Shown here one piece after another: positions 21,594 through 33,772 of a stretch of 64,000 nt of DNA. Below the pieces are notes generated by a model. The model was not told where the DNA came from. It made no database searches and was given only the letters and a program-made list of their open reading frames with translations. This stretch comes from Phaffia rhodozyma. Lineage: Eukaryota > Basidiomycota > Tremellomycetes > Cystofilobasidiales > Mrakiaceae. The stretch is taken from NCBI GenBank assembly GCA_014706385.1, contig JACGZH010000003.1, forward strand, positions 2,063,501 through 2,127,500, read 5' to 3'. A program made the position numbers and the translations under genes. Positions within the stretch are counted from its first letter, which is position 1. Each line of letters starts with the position of its first letter.

Positions 21594-24213
21594 CTACTCG
21601 TGAGATGAAACATTATGAGCTGCGTTCCATTCGTTCTCTTTCCCTTTGGCAGCAGCTTGCCAATACCCATCAGACTCTCCAGGGAACGTGTAGTTTCTGA
21701 TAGATTCTGGGAACATCTCAATGCTACGGGTATATGTGCGGAATGGAGATGATGAGTGGTGAGTCTATGTGCTCTCATCGTTGGCGTTGTGAGGCGCGCT
21801 GAAGGAGAAGAAAGAATCATATACTCACGAGTATCCACCCTTGGGGTCTTGGGGAACATTATATCGACCAGCCTTGTTGATAGAGACTGGGTACTTGAAA
21901 TGCTCATGGAGATGATCGACTGTTTCCCATAAAGGAACATATTGAGACCCATCGTACACATAAATTCAGACAAGAAGAGAATCGAGAAAGACATGCTTAC
22001 CATATTCTAAAACATTTCGGTCATATGATCCAGACACCGCGATGTAATCGATCAACGATAAATGGATCACATACTCGCACAAGCCGACTCCCCCTGCATG
22101 TGGGCAGACAGGGATTCCAAACTTGGCGGACATGAGCAGCACACTAAGGACTTCGTTCACACCGGCTAGTCGACAACTATCGATCTGGCAAACGTCGATA
22201 GCTTCGGCTTGGAGAAGTTGCTTGAAGATCATTCGGTTGTGACTGGTATCGTCATTTTATTCAAATGGAAAAAAATCAGAATGTCGTCTGAGAGTAAAGG
22301 AGCGATTAAGGACTGCTAAAGTACACTCACGCATGCTCTCCCGTGGCCACTCCAATACCATGAGGCTTGAGCGCCTTTCGAATCTGGGCATGTCCTACTC
22401 AACAGAAAGACACAGCACGCTTTCAGCGCTTCTCATTCAAGAGAATAAGTTTCTTAAACAAGGACAAGAGCCTCACCAGAAATGTCATCAGGAGCAGTCG
22501 GCTCTTCGATAAACCACGGGTTCAAAGGTTTAAGTTGTTTAACGTAGTCCACAGCTTGTGAGACATCCCAGACCTCTGTTGAAACAAGTACAGGGTGAGC
22601 GCCATATTATGTCAAATATTAATAATGCAATGACGTACGGTTGGCATCAACCATCAAGACACAACCGGCAGGCCCAGCGTTTTTTCCCACAATCGTCTTG
22701 TCCTCGATTTTTTCTCTCCATTCACTGAATCGTCATAAGAAAACCAATGATTAGTCATTGCAGGAATTGTAGCAAGTTGTGATTGAGGGTGCATACGGGA
22801 GGTTCTTGGGGTCGTCAATGATCGATCGGATTATTCCGCCTCGTCGAAGATCATCCTCCAGATTAGCTCCGACTTTGAGCTACGTTTTTAATACATGGAC
22901 GTATGTAAGTCAGCTAAGAGTACAAGCGGGTATAGCGATATATACATGAACGAGTTATTTACTTTGAAGTGGTTGAAGCCTTGGGCGAGAGATTCTTTGG
23001 TAAGTCGAGCTACTTTATCGTCGTCGTAACCTAAATGGGTGATAAAACACGTAGTTAAGCAGATGATTTTATGGCATACGAGAGTAAGCCAGGAGACATG
23101 ACACCAACCGAGCCATCCCACTGAGGTGGTATAAGCAGGGTATCCAGTTTTTATCACATTAGCCTCTCGCTCCTTCTTGCCCGCCTCCTTCTCTTTCAAG
23201 AGAGCCAGAGCCTCTTCAGGAGTGATAGCATCAGTGATGTACCGGAAACAAGTCGATCTCACAAACTCCTCCTGAGTATAAAGTATATATCGAGAAGGTA
23301 GAGAAGTAGAATCATATTGAGCTCATTGGTTGCATCGCGCAGTACGATGGCGCAAGGAATGAAGAACGCACCGGTGTGAAATCAGTAATGAGCTTCCAGA
23401 GAGGCTTGTTTCGGGATCGGGCATAGAGGTCCCAAATGGCGTTGGATACGGCACCCGTGGCAATAGAGATTACTCCCTGAGTTGATGGAATTTCATAGAA
23501 AACGTATCTCCGTTAGTCAGCGTACGGTGCTATATTAGTATCTTTTGGCGCTAGGAGAGGACATAAAGATATGTACCTTCTCCGGTCCGATCCATCGAAG
23601 TTGCGGATCGCTAACGAGGAAATCCCATGTAGCACCCATGTCCTTGGATAAATCCTCGATCTTCTTGCCCTTGATTCTTTCAGAGATAAGTGTGATGGCA
23701 GCGCAAACAATCTCGTTTCCTCTGCCGATAGTGAAGGTCATGCCTTGTCCGGTAAGGTCTGAAGATTCAGTTTTGAGCTCAACATAGGCAGCAGAATAGT
23801 CACAGCTAGGAAGTGAGCACAAAGGTTGTAAGCTCATGGATGCATCACTTATATCGGAGACAAGGCAAGAACTATTTCACCTGGTGTTCATCGCATCTGT
23901 CCCTGAGGCATCAGCGTTTGTGGGAAAACGGACGTCTATCGAAAGGTGTAACAAGTCGAAGTTATCAGTGAAGTCATGAAGACAGTTTACCAGCTCACCT
24001 TGTTGGAACAAATCGAATTGCATGATCACTTACCATGAACAGTAAAGTCGGTGATCGTAAGGTCTTAAAATTCAGATGAGAAAGGAGTAGGAAAAGAAAA
24101 AGAAAAAGAAAGAAAAAAGAGAAAGAACGAAGTTCGAATTCATCAAATTATGCCGCCAAGAGCAAAGTCAACTGTGACTAAGTAGGACGGAGTTCGCAGA
24201 ACTTACCAGACAT
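21594..24213 (-). CDS. L-fuconate dehydratase (enolase superfamily, ENOSF1-like)
   Basis: The enzyme removes water from L-fuconate to give 2-keto-3-deoxy-L-fuconate in sugar-acid catabolism. Exon 1 is only ATGTCTG (24213-24207). Small exons then give MSDLTITDFTVHDVRFPTN and GTDAMNTNCDYSAAYVELK. Superfamily residues are all visible: the KxK base in FNHFKLKVGANLEDD, Mg2+ ligands in VLMVDANQVWD, WFIEEPTAPDD and GVATGEHAHNRMIF, and the catalytic His in GIPVCPHAGGVGLCEYV. The capping-domain start GQGMTFTIGRGNEIV also matches. The C-terminus is FPGESDGYWQAAAKGKENEW followed by TAG at 21594-21596, in a different frame from the long open frame that continues downstream. About ten introns are inferred. 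It is preceded by a TATA box and a long inverted repeat that may control expression. Confidence 0.93.
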
Positions 24214-24344
24214 TCTCTTGGTTTATTGAGTAAAAGATCTAGTTGAAGAGAACTTGGATGGCAATCTGGATGGGAATTATCAAACCGATCAACAGGATGG
24301 GTGAGGAAGAAGCGAAAAAGAAGCAACCGTCGGATGGAGATGGA
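24214..24344 (-). other. 5' leader of L-fuconate dehydratase
   Basis: This purine-rich leader lies between the TATA box and the start codon on the minus strand. No gene is seen. Confidence 0.4.
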
Positions 24345-24399
24345 CATTTATACATTCGCTAAGCGGTCCGGTATTCCGGCCCGGAACATTTCCGGACCG
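24345..24399 (-). promoter_or_regulatory. TATA box plus 36-bp CCGG-rich inverted repeat upstream of L-fuconate dehydratase
   Basis: On the minus strand a TATAAA box (24347-24352) lies about 135 bases upstream of the ATG. Twelve bases further upstream is an inverted repeat: CGGTCCGG at 24364-24371 and its complement CCGGACCG at 24392-24399. An inner pair of TTCCGG-type half-sites surrounds 24375-24385. Nested CGG/CCG half-sites are the type of target bound by dimeric Zn2Cys6 fungal regulators. That function is inferred. Confidence 0.6.
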
Positions 24400-24531
24400 T
24401 TATTACTCCGCCTTGACTGTAGATTTCCCCAGGTCGTGTAAGGTTCCATCAACAACGGACAATATGATCCAGACTCGCAATCACTCTGTGCCACATAACA
24501 TTCTTTTAGTCGACATATATATGAACTACGC

Positions 24532-27500
24532 TCAATCCGTCTTCTTCCAAGGAGCGTTCAGGTTTTCGTTACAAAGCAGCAGATCAGATATATGCAGCCA
24601 CTCCTGTTTGTTCATTTATCCAAATCAAGCATATTTCAGTATCGACAAAGGGTGAAGGAACCTAGATGTATCAAGAAAAGAAACAAACCTGTTTGATCCA
24701 TTGTCGCTTCTGCAACCACTCAGTCACCTTATCTGGACGATTATAATCTGGCAATGAATCTACACGTTCAGTCTTTCCTGCAATCTTGACAGTCTCCCGA
24801 ATGGCAATTATCTCGACGTCTTCGTCGTCCTCATCGCCATCGTCATCTTTGTGAACCGACTTGCGTAGAACTTGAAGAATGGCTATCAGGGCGTGGTGCA
24901 GGTTGTACTCTGTCGATAGCGAATATTGAACCCGGGAATATTGTCATGAGTATCAGCAGCATTCAAGTTACTAGGAAGATCTGTGAGAGAGAAACCGACG
25001 AAATACGAACCCCAATGAGCCAACTTCAGTGGTAACAAGGCGAGTGGAATGTAATTTGAGAATCAGTACAGTAATTCTACCTCAGGTTCTAGAAAAGGCA
25101 TGGATATCTGCCAACCTCATGAAATTTCTATGAACAAAGGAGAGGATACACACTACGGTGTCAGTACAAGAATCACGAGTTTGATCGACTATCGCAAGAG
25201 AATCGAGACTATAGATGATATCTCACGTACATGCGCTCGAGCGTAGCAGTATTTTCCAACATTCTGTACGAAACATATCATTTACAACAACCAACAAATC
25301 CTCGAGGATCAAATCAGCGCGAAACCCCATCAGAATGTATTGAGAAGCAATCGGATCTTTAGCCAAAATGCAGCTTATTTCTTCACGTACATAGCTAGTC
25401 TCGGGTGGACCTTTTCTACCCCAGTTGGCATCGAGGTCCTGCATACAAGCCAAGGGAAGATGTGAAATCTTATTAATGACATGAATTCAAACCCTGTAGA
25501 TATAAAATTTATCGCCGAACGAACCTTGAACGTTTTCTTGTTGTACGGATCTCCTCGCAAAACAATCGCTCTCGTTGCAGGTCTGTTGGTCATACGGCAA
25601 GCCGCACATGGTGGAGCATCCTTAATGGCACCTCCAGTAAATGCAGGATACGTCTGGAGGGAAAGATTGAAGGGCGAAGGCCAAATCTGAGATGCTACTC
25701 TGAAGATTTTTGATCAATTTTAGTTAATGTCAAATGTCTGTTGAACAAATAGTTTATATGTGGTGAAGAGACGAACTGATTCTTAACATCGGTCATCTTC
25801 TCTCTCAGCCGTAGCATAGGAATTCGGAAGTAGTCATTGTGGGCACTCAATTTTAAAAACGGCCGGCCTTGGATGATGTAATGAACCTAGCATAAAGATT
25901 TTGACGAGAAGGGAATTTTATCAGTTGATGGTATGTACACTTAATTTTAGTAGTGAAAGAACACTCACATGCCATTGGCAGATGACATGAAAGCACTGGT
26001 CCATTGGCTACCGATCGAGATAGTATATAAACATCGCTGCACATAGTCAGAACATATCGTACGCATCACTCAAGCTCTCATGTCCTATCAGCAAGATCAA
26101 GACTCACCTGAGAAGCGTCTGACCTGAATTCCATCGGCATCAACGACGTGTAGTCTGCATCTTCTATATCGTCGGTGATATAACCACTGTTTCCCTCATC
26201 TCCACTAACTATCCATTCTCCGTCCTCATCCTTTGCCCATACATTGTTCTGGTCAAGGTTTTCTTCTATTGTAGAGGAACCGGTGGATGGGGTTTGTACA
26301 GAAGATCCTCCTTTCTTCCCTGGATCATGTTTCGAATCCAAACCAACCAAGACAAATTAAGAATCGTAAAGAACTACATCAGAAGACGCGCCACAAACCT
26401 TTCTTGTGCTTTAGTCGCTCAAGAGCGCTCTGCCGAGCTAGCGCCTGTTTGCTCTTTCGATCTTCGGCCGAACGCATTCGAGCTTCGACGATACCTAATC
26501 GCCAAAAACACAGTTTTCAGAAAAAGAAAAGATGTGATGATTAAGTAAGAAAGACAAAACTTACGAAGTTTTCCTTGGTCGTCCTCTAGATCTTCGACTT
26601 CAGACTCATGAAGACCCTCACTACTGTCTCCATTTTCGTTCTCTTCGTCTGAATCCGAGGGATCCAAGTGTACTCGGCTCTTCTTTTGTCTGGTGCTTTT
26701 GATGGTTGCCTCGGACCTGCCGCCATGATTGATATTGTTGTCATCTTCTTCCTCGCTGGTGACGATTATCCGTTGCTTTGAGGGTCCACCTCCTTTTCCA
26801 CCCTTTAATCTTTGCATCCTTCTCTCTACCACCTGCTCCTCCTCATTCTTCTTGGAGCTTTCATGGGTGACATCGTTGGGACCAACCCATGCGGAGCCAT
26901 CTTCTGCTAGCGGATCTGAGCTCGTCATAGAAGATTTATCATCCACCTCGGGTAGTGCAGTTGATGAAACCCCCTTCGATTCTGAAACGGATTTATATTT
27001 GGGTTTCAAAGCGACTTCTTTCGATGAAACGATTGACATGGACAGCCTTTGACGGGTTGTCAAAGGCTTGGGGAGCCGAGATGAGGAGAGTTCTAAGGGT
27101 GCCGTTTCCACGGTGATAGGAGTGAAAGCTTTCGATAGTCGAACTTCTAGATCCAGAGACGCGTCATCTATTCGAGATGAAGAATCATGTTTCGGGGAAG
27201 ATTTAGAACTATCTTCATGTTCAGGTTTTGGTTCAGGTTTTGAGGCGGGGGTTCTGTGATTGTTCGAAAATTTAACATAACGCTCTTGTTCTGGACTTGA
27301 ATAAAACAGGTCAGGAACGTCTTCCGACTGATCCGGATGAGATTCTGTTGGCGGAGTGACAGGCTTTCGTAAGGTGTTGCTCAACGATTCGGCATTCTTA
27401 AATTTATTCGGCGGCTTATCCCGTTTCGAGCCGTTCTCCTTCTCAACCTTGGGGACTGTTGATGAGCTTGGCGTGGACCCAAGATCTCCACTCTGACGGC

Positions 27501-28830
27501 TGGTGTACGATATCGATTTGAGAGTCGACCGGTTGTTCTTTGTTTCTTTAGGTTCGATAGCCTTCGTTTCATCCTCAGAAACAACCATGCGGCTCTTCCC
27601 CATCCTTTGAGTAACCACAGCTTTTTGCCCTGAAAATGCATCCTCCGACCCTGCCGAATCATCATCGGACGAAGACGGCAGCCCCCTCGTCCGATTTTTC
27701 CTCTTATACGTTCGGCCAGCGCCAGTGGGCTTTTCGACCTCTTCAGAAGAATCGCTCGAGGAGGACGCCGTCACATAACCGATCCGCTGTCGTGGGGTTG
27801 TTTTTGCTTTTTTGATGATTCGACTGTGACCAGGCTTTACCAAAGATGTACTCGGTTTCTTTCTCGTTCTTGACTTGGTGTTTGAGGGTAGTTTAATCGG
27901 TGGAGGTGATGGCACAGGAGGTTGCCTGGTATATGCTGAAGCAGCTGGTAAGGCTAAAGGGATGGGTTTAATAGGACTGGTAGGTGAGGAGTCGTCTATG
28001 ATAATGAGATCAGAGTCGTAATCTTCCTCGATAGGTGGACGTATTATAAGCTGAGATTGAGATGCCTGATTCGGAGGTGAACTGCCAAAAAGAGAGTTGG
28101 ATGCTGACTGCCAGCCAGACGGGGTTGATGGGGAATGAGAGGGCTCTGTAGGTCGAGGAGGCGACGAGGTTCCTGTACCAGCCTTCTCGTGCTGATCATG
28201 ACTTTGTGACTTGCCTTTCCCTTTCAAATTTCTGACAACTTCTAGAATGAGCTCATCTTTCCTTTTAGCACTCACTGCTCGAACCTTGGGGTCAGGTTCA
28301 TTGGACGCGACTAATGTTTCCTTCTCTGCTTCTGCACGTCTCGGTCGCTTGAGCATCTTGGCGTTGCGTTTGAGAGGTTTGCTGACGCGATCCTGATCAG
28401 ATTCAGAGCTGCTAGAAGACTGTATCACCCTTTTGTTTGATCGAGAGACAAGTTTACGTGAATGTCTTGCTTGGCTGGAGGAAGAGCTTGACAGTGATAC
28501 AGACGACCTAGAAGGTGGTGACAGAATCACTATACGAGGGTAGGGTACCGGACGCGTTAAATCCGGAACGAACAAGAATCACAAGAAGACAGTTTTAGTA
28601 TTCTCACCCGGATGAGTATTCCACTAAGACTAACCGGGTTTATCATCCAAGACAAAGCCTTCCTCCCCACTATGTTCACTCGATAGGGATTGATCTTCAG
28701 GATCGTGCTGCTTTACTCTGGCGGCCGTCGGTAGAATTTGATCCTTGTTCACGAAAGATATATATTTCGAGTCGTTTGGACTGTCTGAAGTGGTAAACAC
28801 AAAAGAATCTAGCTTTGTCTGCTGGCCCAT
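24532..28830 (-). CDS. DUF4211-domain nuclear protein
   Basis: This large protein is mostly disordered and ends in a DUF4211 domain (related to vertebrate CCDC82; molecular function unknown). The start chosen is ATG at 28828-28830, giving MGQQTKLDSFVFTTSDS, a short QxxLxxF motif resembling a PCNA-interaction box. The large exon (about 26540-28530) is Ser/Lys/Glu-rich with basic patches such as KRNAKMLKRPRR. DUF4211 is assembled from small exons: PPCAACRMTNRPATRAIVLR then GDPYNKKTFK (Cys pair near 25610), NVGKYCYARAH, a 12-nt exon KFHE (25116-25127), LAHWEYNLHHALIAILQVLR, and an acidic insertion. The chosen last exon gives KQEWLHISDLLLCNENLN and stop TGA at 24532-24534. An alternative acceptor would give a different, shorter tail. 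The domain call is firm; the last exon is less sure. Confidence 0.85.
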
Positions 28831-29721
28831 GAGTATGATGAAGGCGATGGCGGTCGTAACTGTACTGATAATGATCGTGGTCGTCGCTATGGTCTTGAAG
28901 GCGAGTATGACAGGTATAAGCATAGAACTGATTGTATTATGTAATCAAACGCGTCGCGTGAACGATATAATGACGCGTCCGCCATTGCCACGTGTCGTCA
29001 TGAGCAGCAGCGAAATGCTTATTGTCAGGGATGTGACCTGAGTGTTACACCTCGGTAACCTTCTTTTGGTTCTGTTGTTTCTCCTGCCTCGGTATTCCTT
29101 ATGCTCTCTCATTACATCAACATGCAGGTATATGACCTTCCAGCGCAGGTGCTTCTAGCACCTTCTATGACTTGTTCTATTATGCATAATCTTTGGAGTC
29201 TAAGGATGATATATAAGATGGGTCCCCCTTTGCCACCCATAGCATAGTCTACCAAGCCTGAATCCTTTGTCATTCCTTGGTTCCCTAGTACTCTTGTTCC
29301 ATTGTTGTATCAACCTTATTCATACGATTTCCCTGCCTTGCGCTCTCGTCACAGTCACCAAGCTAGAGAGCCTGAACTTCCTTCTTGCCAGCCCTATTCC
29401 CTGCCTGGTCACATTCTTGTAACCTTCCCGTTACCCTCTGAACCCGGACCCTGACACTTATTATATAATCTCGTCACGTGACTTGGGGTTTTAGGGCTGC
29501 TTTCTCGACCCTGGTAGAGCATTCCCAAAGGTTTGCTCTCAGCTTGATCATTTCATCATACCCTTGTCCTTTCTTCTCGCCACTTCTTCTCAAGAACTCT
29601 TCTTGTGCTTTCTGCGTATACACAGCTAGACTATACGAACAAGTACTACAGAGGCTCAGGCAAATATCCCGTGATTGAACGCTGAAAGGATAGACGCTTG
29701 AATAATAGAAGAAAAGTATAT
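28831..29721. promoter_or_regulatory. Divergent promoter between DUF4211 gene and mitochondrial carrier
   Basis: This is an unusually long shared upstream region (891 bp). It contains CACGTG at 28989-28994, a perfect ATTATATAAT palindrome at 29460-29469 and, three bases on, a perfect GTCACGTGAC palindrome at 29473-29482. Open frames inside (for example 29478-29678) are short and motif-free. Pyrimidine-rich stretches near 29240-29420 look like leader or spacer sequence. No gene is supported. Confidence 0.5.
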
Positions 29722-31628
29722 ATGGTAGAGAAAAGTGTAAACCGTATGTGATCACCATGTTTATAGGCCTCCGGTAGACAAAGCTTATGCACACCTGGAT
29801 TTGGTCTCTACTTTGGCATTTAGATCCACGGCCTGTCCTTGACTTTTTTGCCGGGACAGCAGGTGGTTAGTCATGTCGTTTGTCGTCTTTTCATAGAGAA
29901 ATTAAAAGCTCTGGCCTTTTGAGTCATAATGAAAGATTCTCTAACTTCTTCTCTCATTCTGCATCAATGATGCGCTATGGCCGTTGACACGCACTCGAAC
30001 AGGTGTAGCAGGTGTGGTTGTTGGACATCCTTTCGATACCGGTTCGTCTTTTAGCTCTCTCTTTGGGCGTTATCAGACCTTCATATGTTATTTGATGATC
30101 CTGACAAGGTGCGATCATGGTCAAATGATACCAGTCAAGGTCCGATTTCAAAACCCTGCGTTTTCTGGACAATACACATCGACATTTGCAGCTCTTCGTT
30201 AGTATCTTTCCTCTAATAAAGAGCGTTTAGAGAACACCTTGGCTAACATCCCAGGTTTGCTCCTTCAGGTCTGATTGCCAAGAAAGAAAAGGTGAAGTTT
30301 GTCGCTGGGACGATGTATCTATAGCCAAGTCCTGACAATGATCTTTGACTTTGACCTCCTTGTTCTCTTTGCAGTTCAGGGGTCTCTACCGAGGTGTTGT
30401 TTCCCCCATAGTGCGTTTCATCTCCTTCTTGAGCTCAATAAGCAAATTTATGAGTTGATCTCATCTCTTTCTATTTGACTATAAAAGATCGGAGTGGCTC
30501 CAGTGAACGGTCTTATATTCGCTTCCTTCAAATACACAATGTCTTTGATTGCGCCCCCTTTGACTGAAGGCCAAACACGAACGCCTAATCTGACGAGTTA
30601 TCTCGTCGCAGGATGCGTCAGTGGAATTGTCGCTTCGTTCGTCCATCTAACTTCTAATATCGAGGATTTTGCACGCCCACTGACGCGCCTCCTTTTCTCT
30701 CGATTGCGATTATGATCAAACGCAACACAGAACAATTAACGCGCCAACAGAGCTTGTCAAAATCAAGCAACAATCTTTTACGACATCCCACCCACCATCA
30801 ACTGTATCGATTGCTCGAGATATTTTCAAACGATCAGGTATCAAGGGTCTCTATCGAGGGTTCCAGTCTTGCTGGCTAAGAGACTTGGGTTATGGACCTT
30901 ACTTCTGGACGTCAGTGTGGTTCATTTGAGTGATTGATGAAAGGCGCGCGCCACTTGCTTACCATATCTCCCACGTTGCGTGTTCATCTTCGACCTCTTA
31001 TCTTCCCGGATTTATCGGAACAATATCGATCGAAATTAACAGATATGAAGTCATCCTCCGTGCAGTTTCACCTACCAAACTTCATACGGATCATGACCTG
31101 ATGACTCAGACAGAAGAAGAGCTAGAGGAGGACACAAGAGGCTGGTGGGCTGTTCCATTAGCTGGTGGTCTAGCAGGAGTGGTTAGCTGGACTGTGAGTA
31201 TCATCTTCTCCCTTTGAGCTATGAGCTATGACTCTTCGTCACTTCTCTTCCTGACTCTCTGCGGACGCCTGACCGGTCGTTTGACTTTATTACACAGACA
31301 ACATTCCCTCTAGATGTCGTCAAGACAAGACTTCAAGCCGCGTCATCGTCAAAAAGACTTCCGAATGGAGAGTTGAACCCGTATAGAACGACACTGTCAA
31401 CCATAAAGCATTCTTATGCGCGGGAAGGTTGGAAAGTGTTTTATAGAGGGCTTGGGCCTACATTGATTCGTGCTGTTGTAAGTTTAAATGACCTTTTCTT
31501 CTCCATTTTTCTTGATATTTTACTAATTCCGAGAGTGAATCTGAATCGCTTCCTTTAATCCATCTGCATGCTAGCCAACAAATATCGTCACTTTTAGCAT
31601 CTTCGAAGCATGTTTCAAGATGTTTTAG
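29722..31628 (+). CDS. Mitochondrial carrier family (SLC25) transporter
   Basis: This is an inner-membrane solute carrier with the usual three repeats. Signature motifs are GHPFDTVKVRFQNP (repeat 1), NAPTELVKIKQQS (repeat 2) and TTFPLDVVKTRLQAA (repeat 3). They are followed by GLYRGVVSPIIGVAPVNG, GLYRGFQSCWLRDLGYGPYF and VFYRGLGPTLIRAVPTN. The most likely start is ATG at 29722. A 22-nt first exon and an 80-bp GTATGT intron join it to HPRPVLDFFAGTAGVAGVVV. An in-frame ATG at 29787 would instead give a Trp-rich N-terminus read from that intron. Repeat 2 has PTELVKI rather than P-x-D/E with a canonical basic partner. The overall pattern resembles the acylcarnitine/basic-amino-acid branch (CRC1, ORT1, YMC, SLC25A29/45), but the substrate cannot be fixed. 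It ends FEACFKMF with TAG at 31626-31628. About eight introns are inferred. Confidence 0.9.
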
Positions 31629-32509
31629 ATCTTCTCTTTCCTCCTAGTCTCTCTTCATAGATAAGCTTCCTCCGGTGTCTCTATCTCTCGTTCTTAGTCT
31701 CCTGTTGCTTCTTTGTTGCGTCGAAGTTTCCTAATCTCAAAAATTGGAATGATTTGATATTCCTCCTATCATGTTTCTTTATTCTCTCGTTCTTGCTCTT
31801 CCGCCTTCCTTTCATCTGTTTGATTTTGTTCTGTCTGTTTTCAAATCAATCATCCTTCTGCGCTACGATACCTTCTTTTGTTTTGTTTTCTTCTCCGATT
31901 CGTCTTCCTTGTTTGTGTTGATGTCCTCCTCTCACGTCCTATGTTTTACCTCTAGTCTCAACCTTTCGTCATTTCACCGTATGCATGAACAAAGGTTTGT
32001 ATCCCCGACTTCCTCTTTCCGTTTCCCATCTACTGTCTTCCACCTCTCATCTTTATCTCACAATATCTGTGTTATTATACTGGTGAGCATGAAGATCTTG
32101 CTATGCAATGTTGTCTACCTGATCGGATAATTCGTATTGATACGAATCCATGGTCAATCCAAACTGGAATTTTACTTCGCAGCAGAATTCTGTGCTCGAT
32201 TCCTTCTTTTTCTTCAGCTCTTCTCATCTAGCTGTGATGAATTCTTGCCATTCGGATGGTTCAAAATAACATAGGGTGTTGAAAACAAGATAAGTGCAGA
32301 AAGAAGGGGGAAGGAAAGGGCTTGCCCGGTTGAAAGGGTGATGTCGTTCAGGTTTTATCTGTGTACGTACAGACATAGGCTTCAAAGATGGAAGAGATAC
32401 AAAACAATACCAAAGGGTTGATTAACAAGGAGAAATAGGGAGGAGAGAGAAGATGTAACGGAAATGAGCAAGAGAGAAGTAGCCAGAAAGGATGGGTTGA
32501 GAAGGGCAT
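31629..32509. other. Convergent 3' intergenic spacer
   Basis: This 881-bp region is T/C-rich on the plus strand between two converging genes. A 119-codon plus-strand open frame (31771-32130) is almost entirely Phe/Ser/Leu from T-rich DNA and has no motif. I see no gene here. A non-coding transcript cannot be excluded from sequence alone. Confidence 0.5.
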
Positions 32510-33548
32510 CTAGTTGGTAGGAACTCCGTTTCGTCGGGACACAAAAGTCTGTTGTGACGAAACACACAAGGATTGAGAACACGACATTGAATCCAACCGA
32601 AAGATAGAAAAGAATGAGCATACCTCGAGATCCTGTTTTGTGACGATACCGTAAACAAGTCGTCGTTTCTCATCGGTCACTAGATGAACAAGATATGAAT
32701 TGGTACCCTCCATATCAGCGCTCAAACTTTCGATGAACTCAAAAAGAGATCCAGAAGACGATGTTTGATATTGTAACGATAAATATCACCACACTCACCC
32801 AAAGCAAAAGCGACCCCTGTCCCACTGAAGAAATTTTCAAGCTCGGCCAAAGGGGTTAAAGGAGTGATTGTAGTATACGGGTACGCGTTTGGTCCAGTCG
32901 ACTTGGAACCTGTAGGGAATTTAGTATAGTGATCGGCTATCGCCGTGCTCTACGGATTGAAGCAGATCGTTTCGGTAGATGATGAGTGAGAGCGATATGT
33001 GTATTCAGTATAGGCAGTGCACGAAAGGGAGTAAAGAGATAAGAAAGCGAACCTCTTGAACTTTTCCCTGGGCGAATAACTCCTTCAAGGCTTTCACGTC
33101 AACGTAACCAAGCAACCGACGAGGCTGACTAGGTCGAGGATCTGTTAACACACTATTTGGTTCATCAAATTTCATAGAAGATACAATTTGAGTTTGATGA
33201 GGCCCAGATCGTCAGCACACGACTTGTTTAGGAAGACCGAGATCGATAGAAAACCAGCGACAAACGGAATTTGATCGAACTCCCGATCGTAGGCCAACGA
33301 GAGGACATCAATCACTAGGGTAGCAAGACCTAGACAAATAGCCGGGGGCAGTTGGAGATCCTGAATCACGTGTCAAATAAGTTTGAAGACATTAAGATGT
33401 AAAGGTAGGGAAGAATAGAAGTAAAAACCGTTAGATATTTGAGTATTTGGAAGATGAATGGAAACTTTCAACGAACCTCGATCACGGCGCCTCGGTACTT
33501 TGCAGCCAAGGGGGATCTGGATCGCTTGTCGGTGGGTGTAACAGACAT
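32510..33548 (-). CDS. Small CBS-pair (Bateman module) protein
   Basis: The start ATG at 33546-33548 gives MSVTPTDKRSRSP, then AAKYRGAVIEDLQLPPAICL, typical of fungal CBS-domain proteins. The first CBS motif continues VIDVLSLAYDREFDQIP and RRLLGYVDVKALKELFAQG. The second covers YPYTTITPLTPLAELENFF, FALVTDEKRRLVYGIVTKQD and LETFVSRRNGVPTN, with TAG at 32510-32512. CBS pairs bind adenosine ligands and regulate enzymes or channels; no fused enzyme is present, so a regulatory or ligand-sensing role is inferred. The junction after EFDQIPFVA uses a weak donor (GTTTTC) and is uncertain. About four to five introns are inferred. The gene is divergent from VPS28. Confidence 0.8.
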
Positions 33549-33772
33549 AGAATGGATATTGGTGACGATGGAGTGTACTGCTAGTGATGGTGATGATGAT
33601 GGCAACGGTGATGTTGGATGGTTATACTGAAATAGAAGTGAAAGAGAAGAGGAAGGCAGAAGGAAAAAAGATTGCACAGCTTTTCATCACGTGGCTTTGC
33701 CTACTTGGCAATCGTTCATCATCTACTGTTCCCTCAGAGTACTCTTTCGTCACCGACCACCATCTATCAGCC
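33549..33772. promoter_or_regulatory. Divergent promoter between CBS protein and VPS28
   Basis: This 224-bp shared upstream region has one CACGTG at 33688-33693 (TCACGTGG). A run of GATGGTGATGAT-type repeats lies near 33580-33612, in the leader of the CBS gene. Confidence 0.5.

Noticed and set aside
21179..22003. 274-codon minus-strand open frame ending near the MBOAT gene
   Set aside because: It is the last exon of L-fuconate dehydratase read in the wrong frame; the correct frame gives GYWQAAAKGKENEW and a stop at 21594.
29787..29823. Alternative start of the mitochondrial carrier at ATG 29787
   Set aside because: It gives a Trp-rich N-terminus unlike carriers. A canonical GTATGT intron from 29744 to 29823 joins ATG 29722 to the conserved start in frame.
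31771..32130. 119-codon plus-strand open frame between the carrier and CBS genes
   Set aside because: Composition is Phe/Ser/Leu from T/C-rich DNA, with no conserved pattern; probably 3' UTR and spacer.
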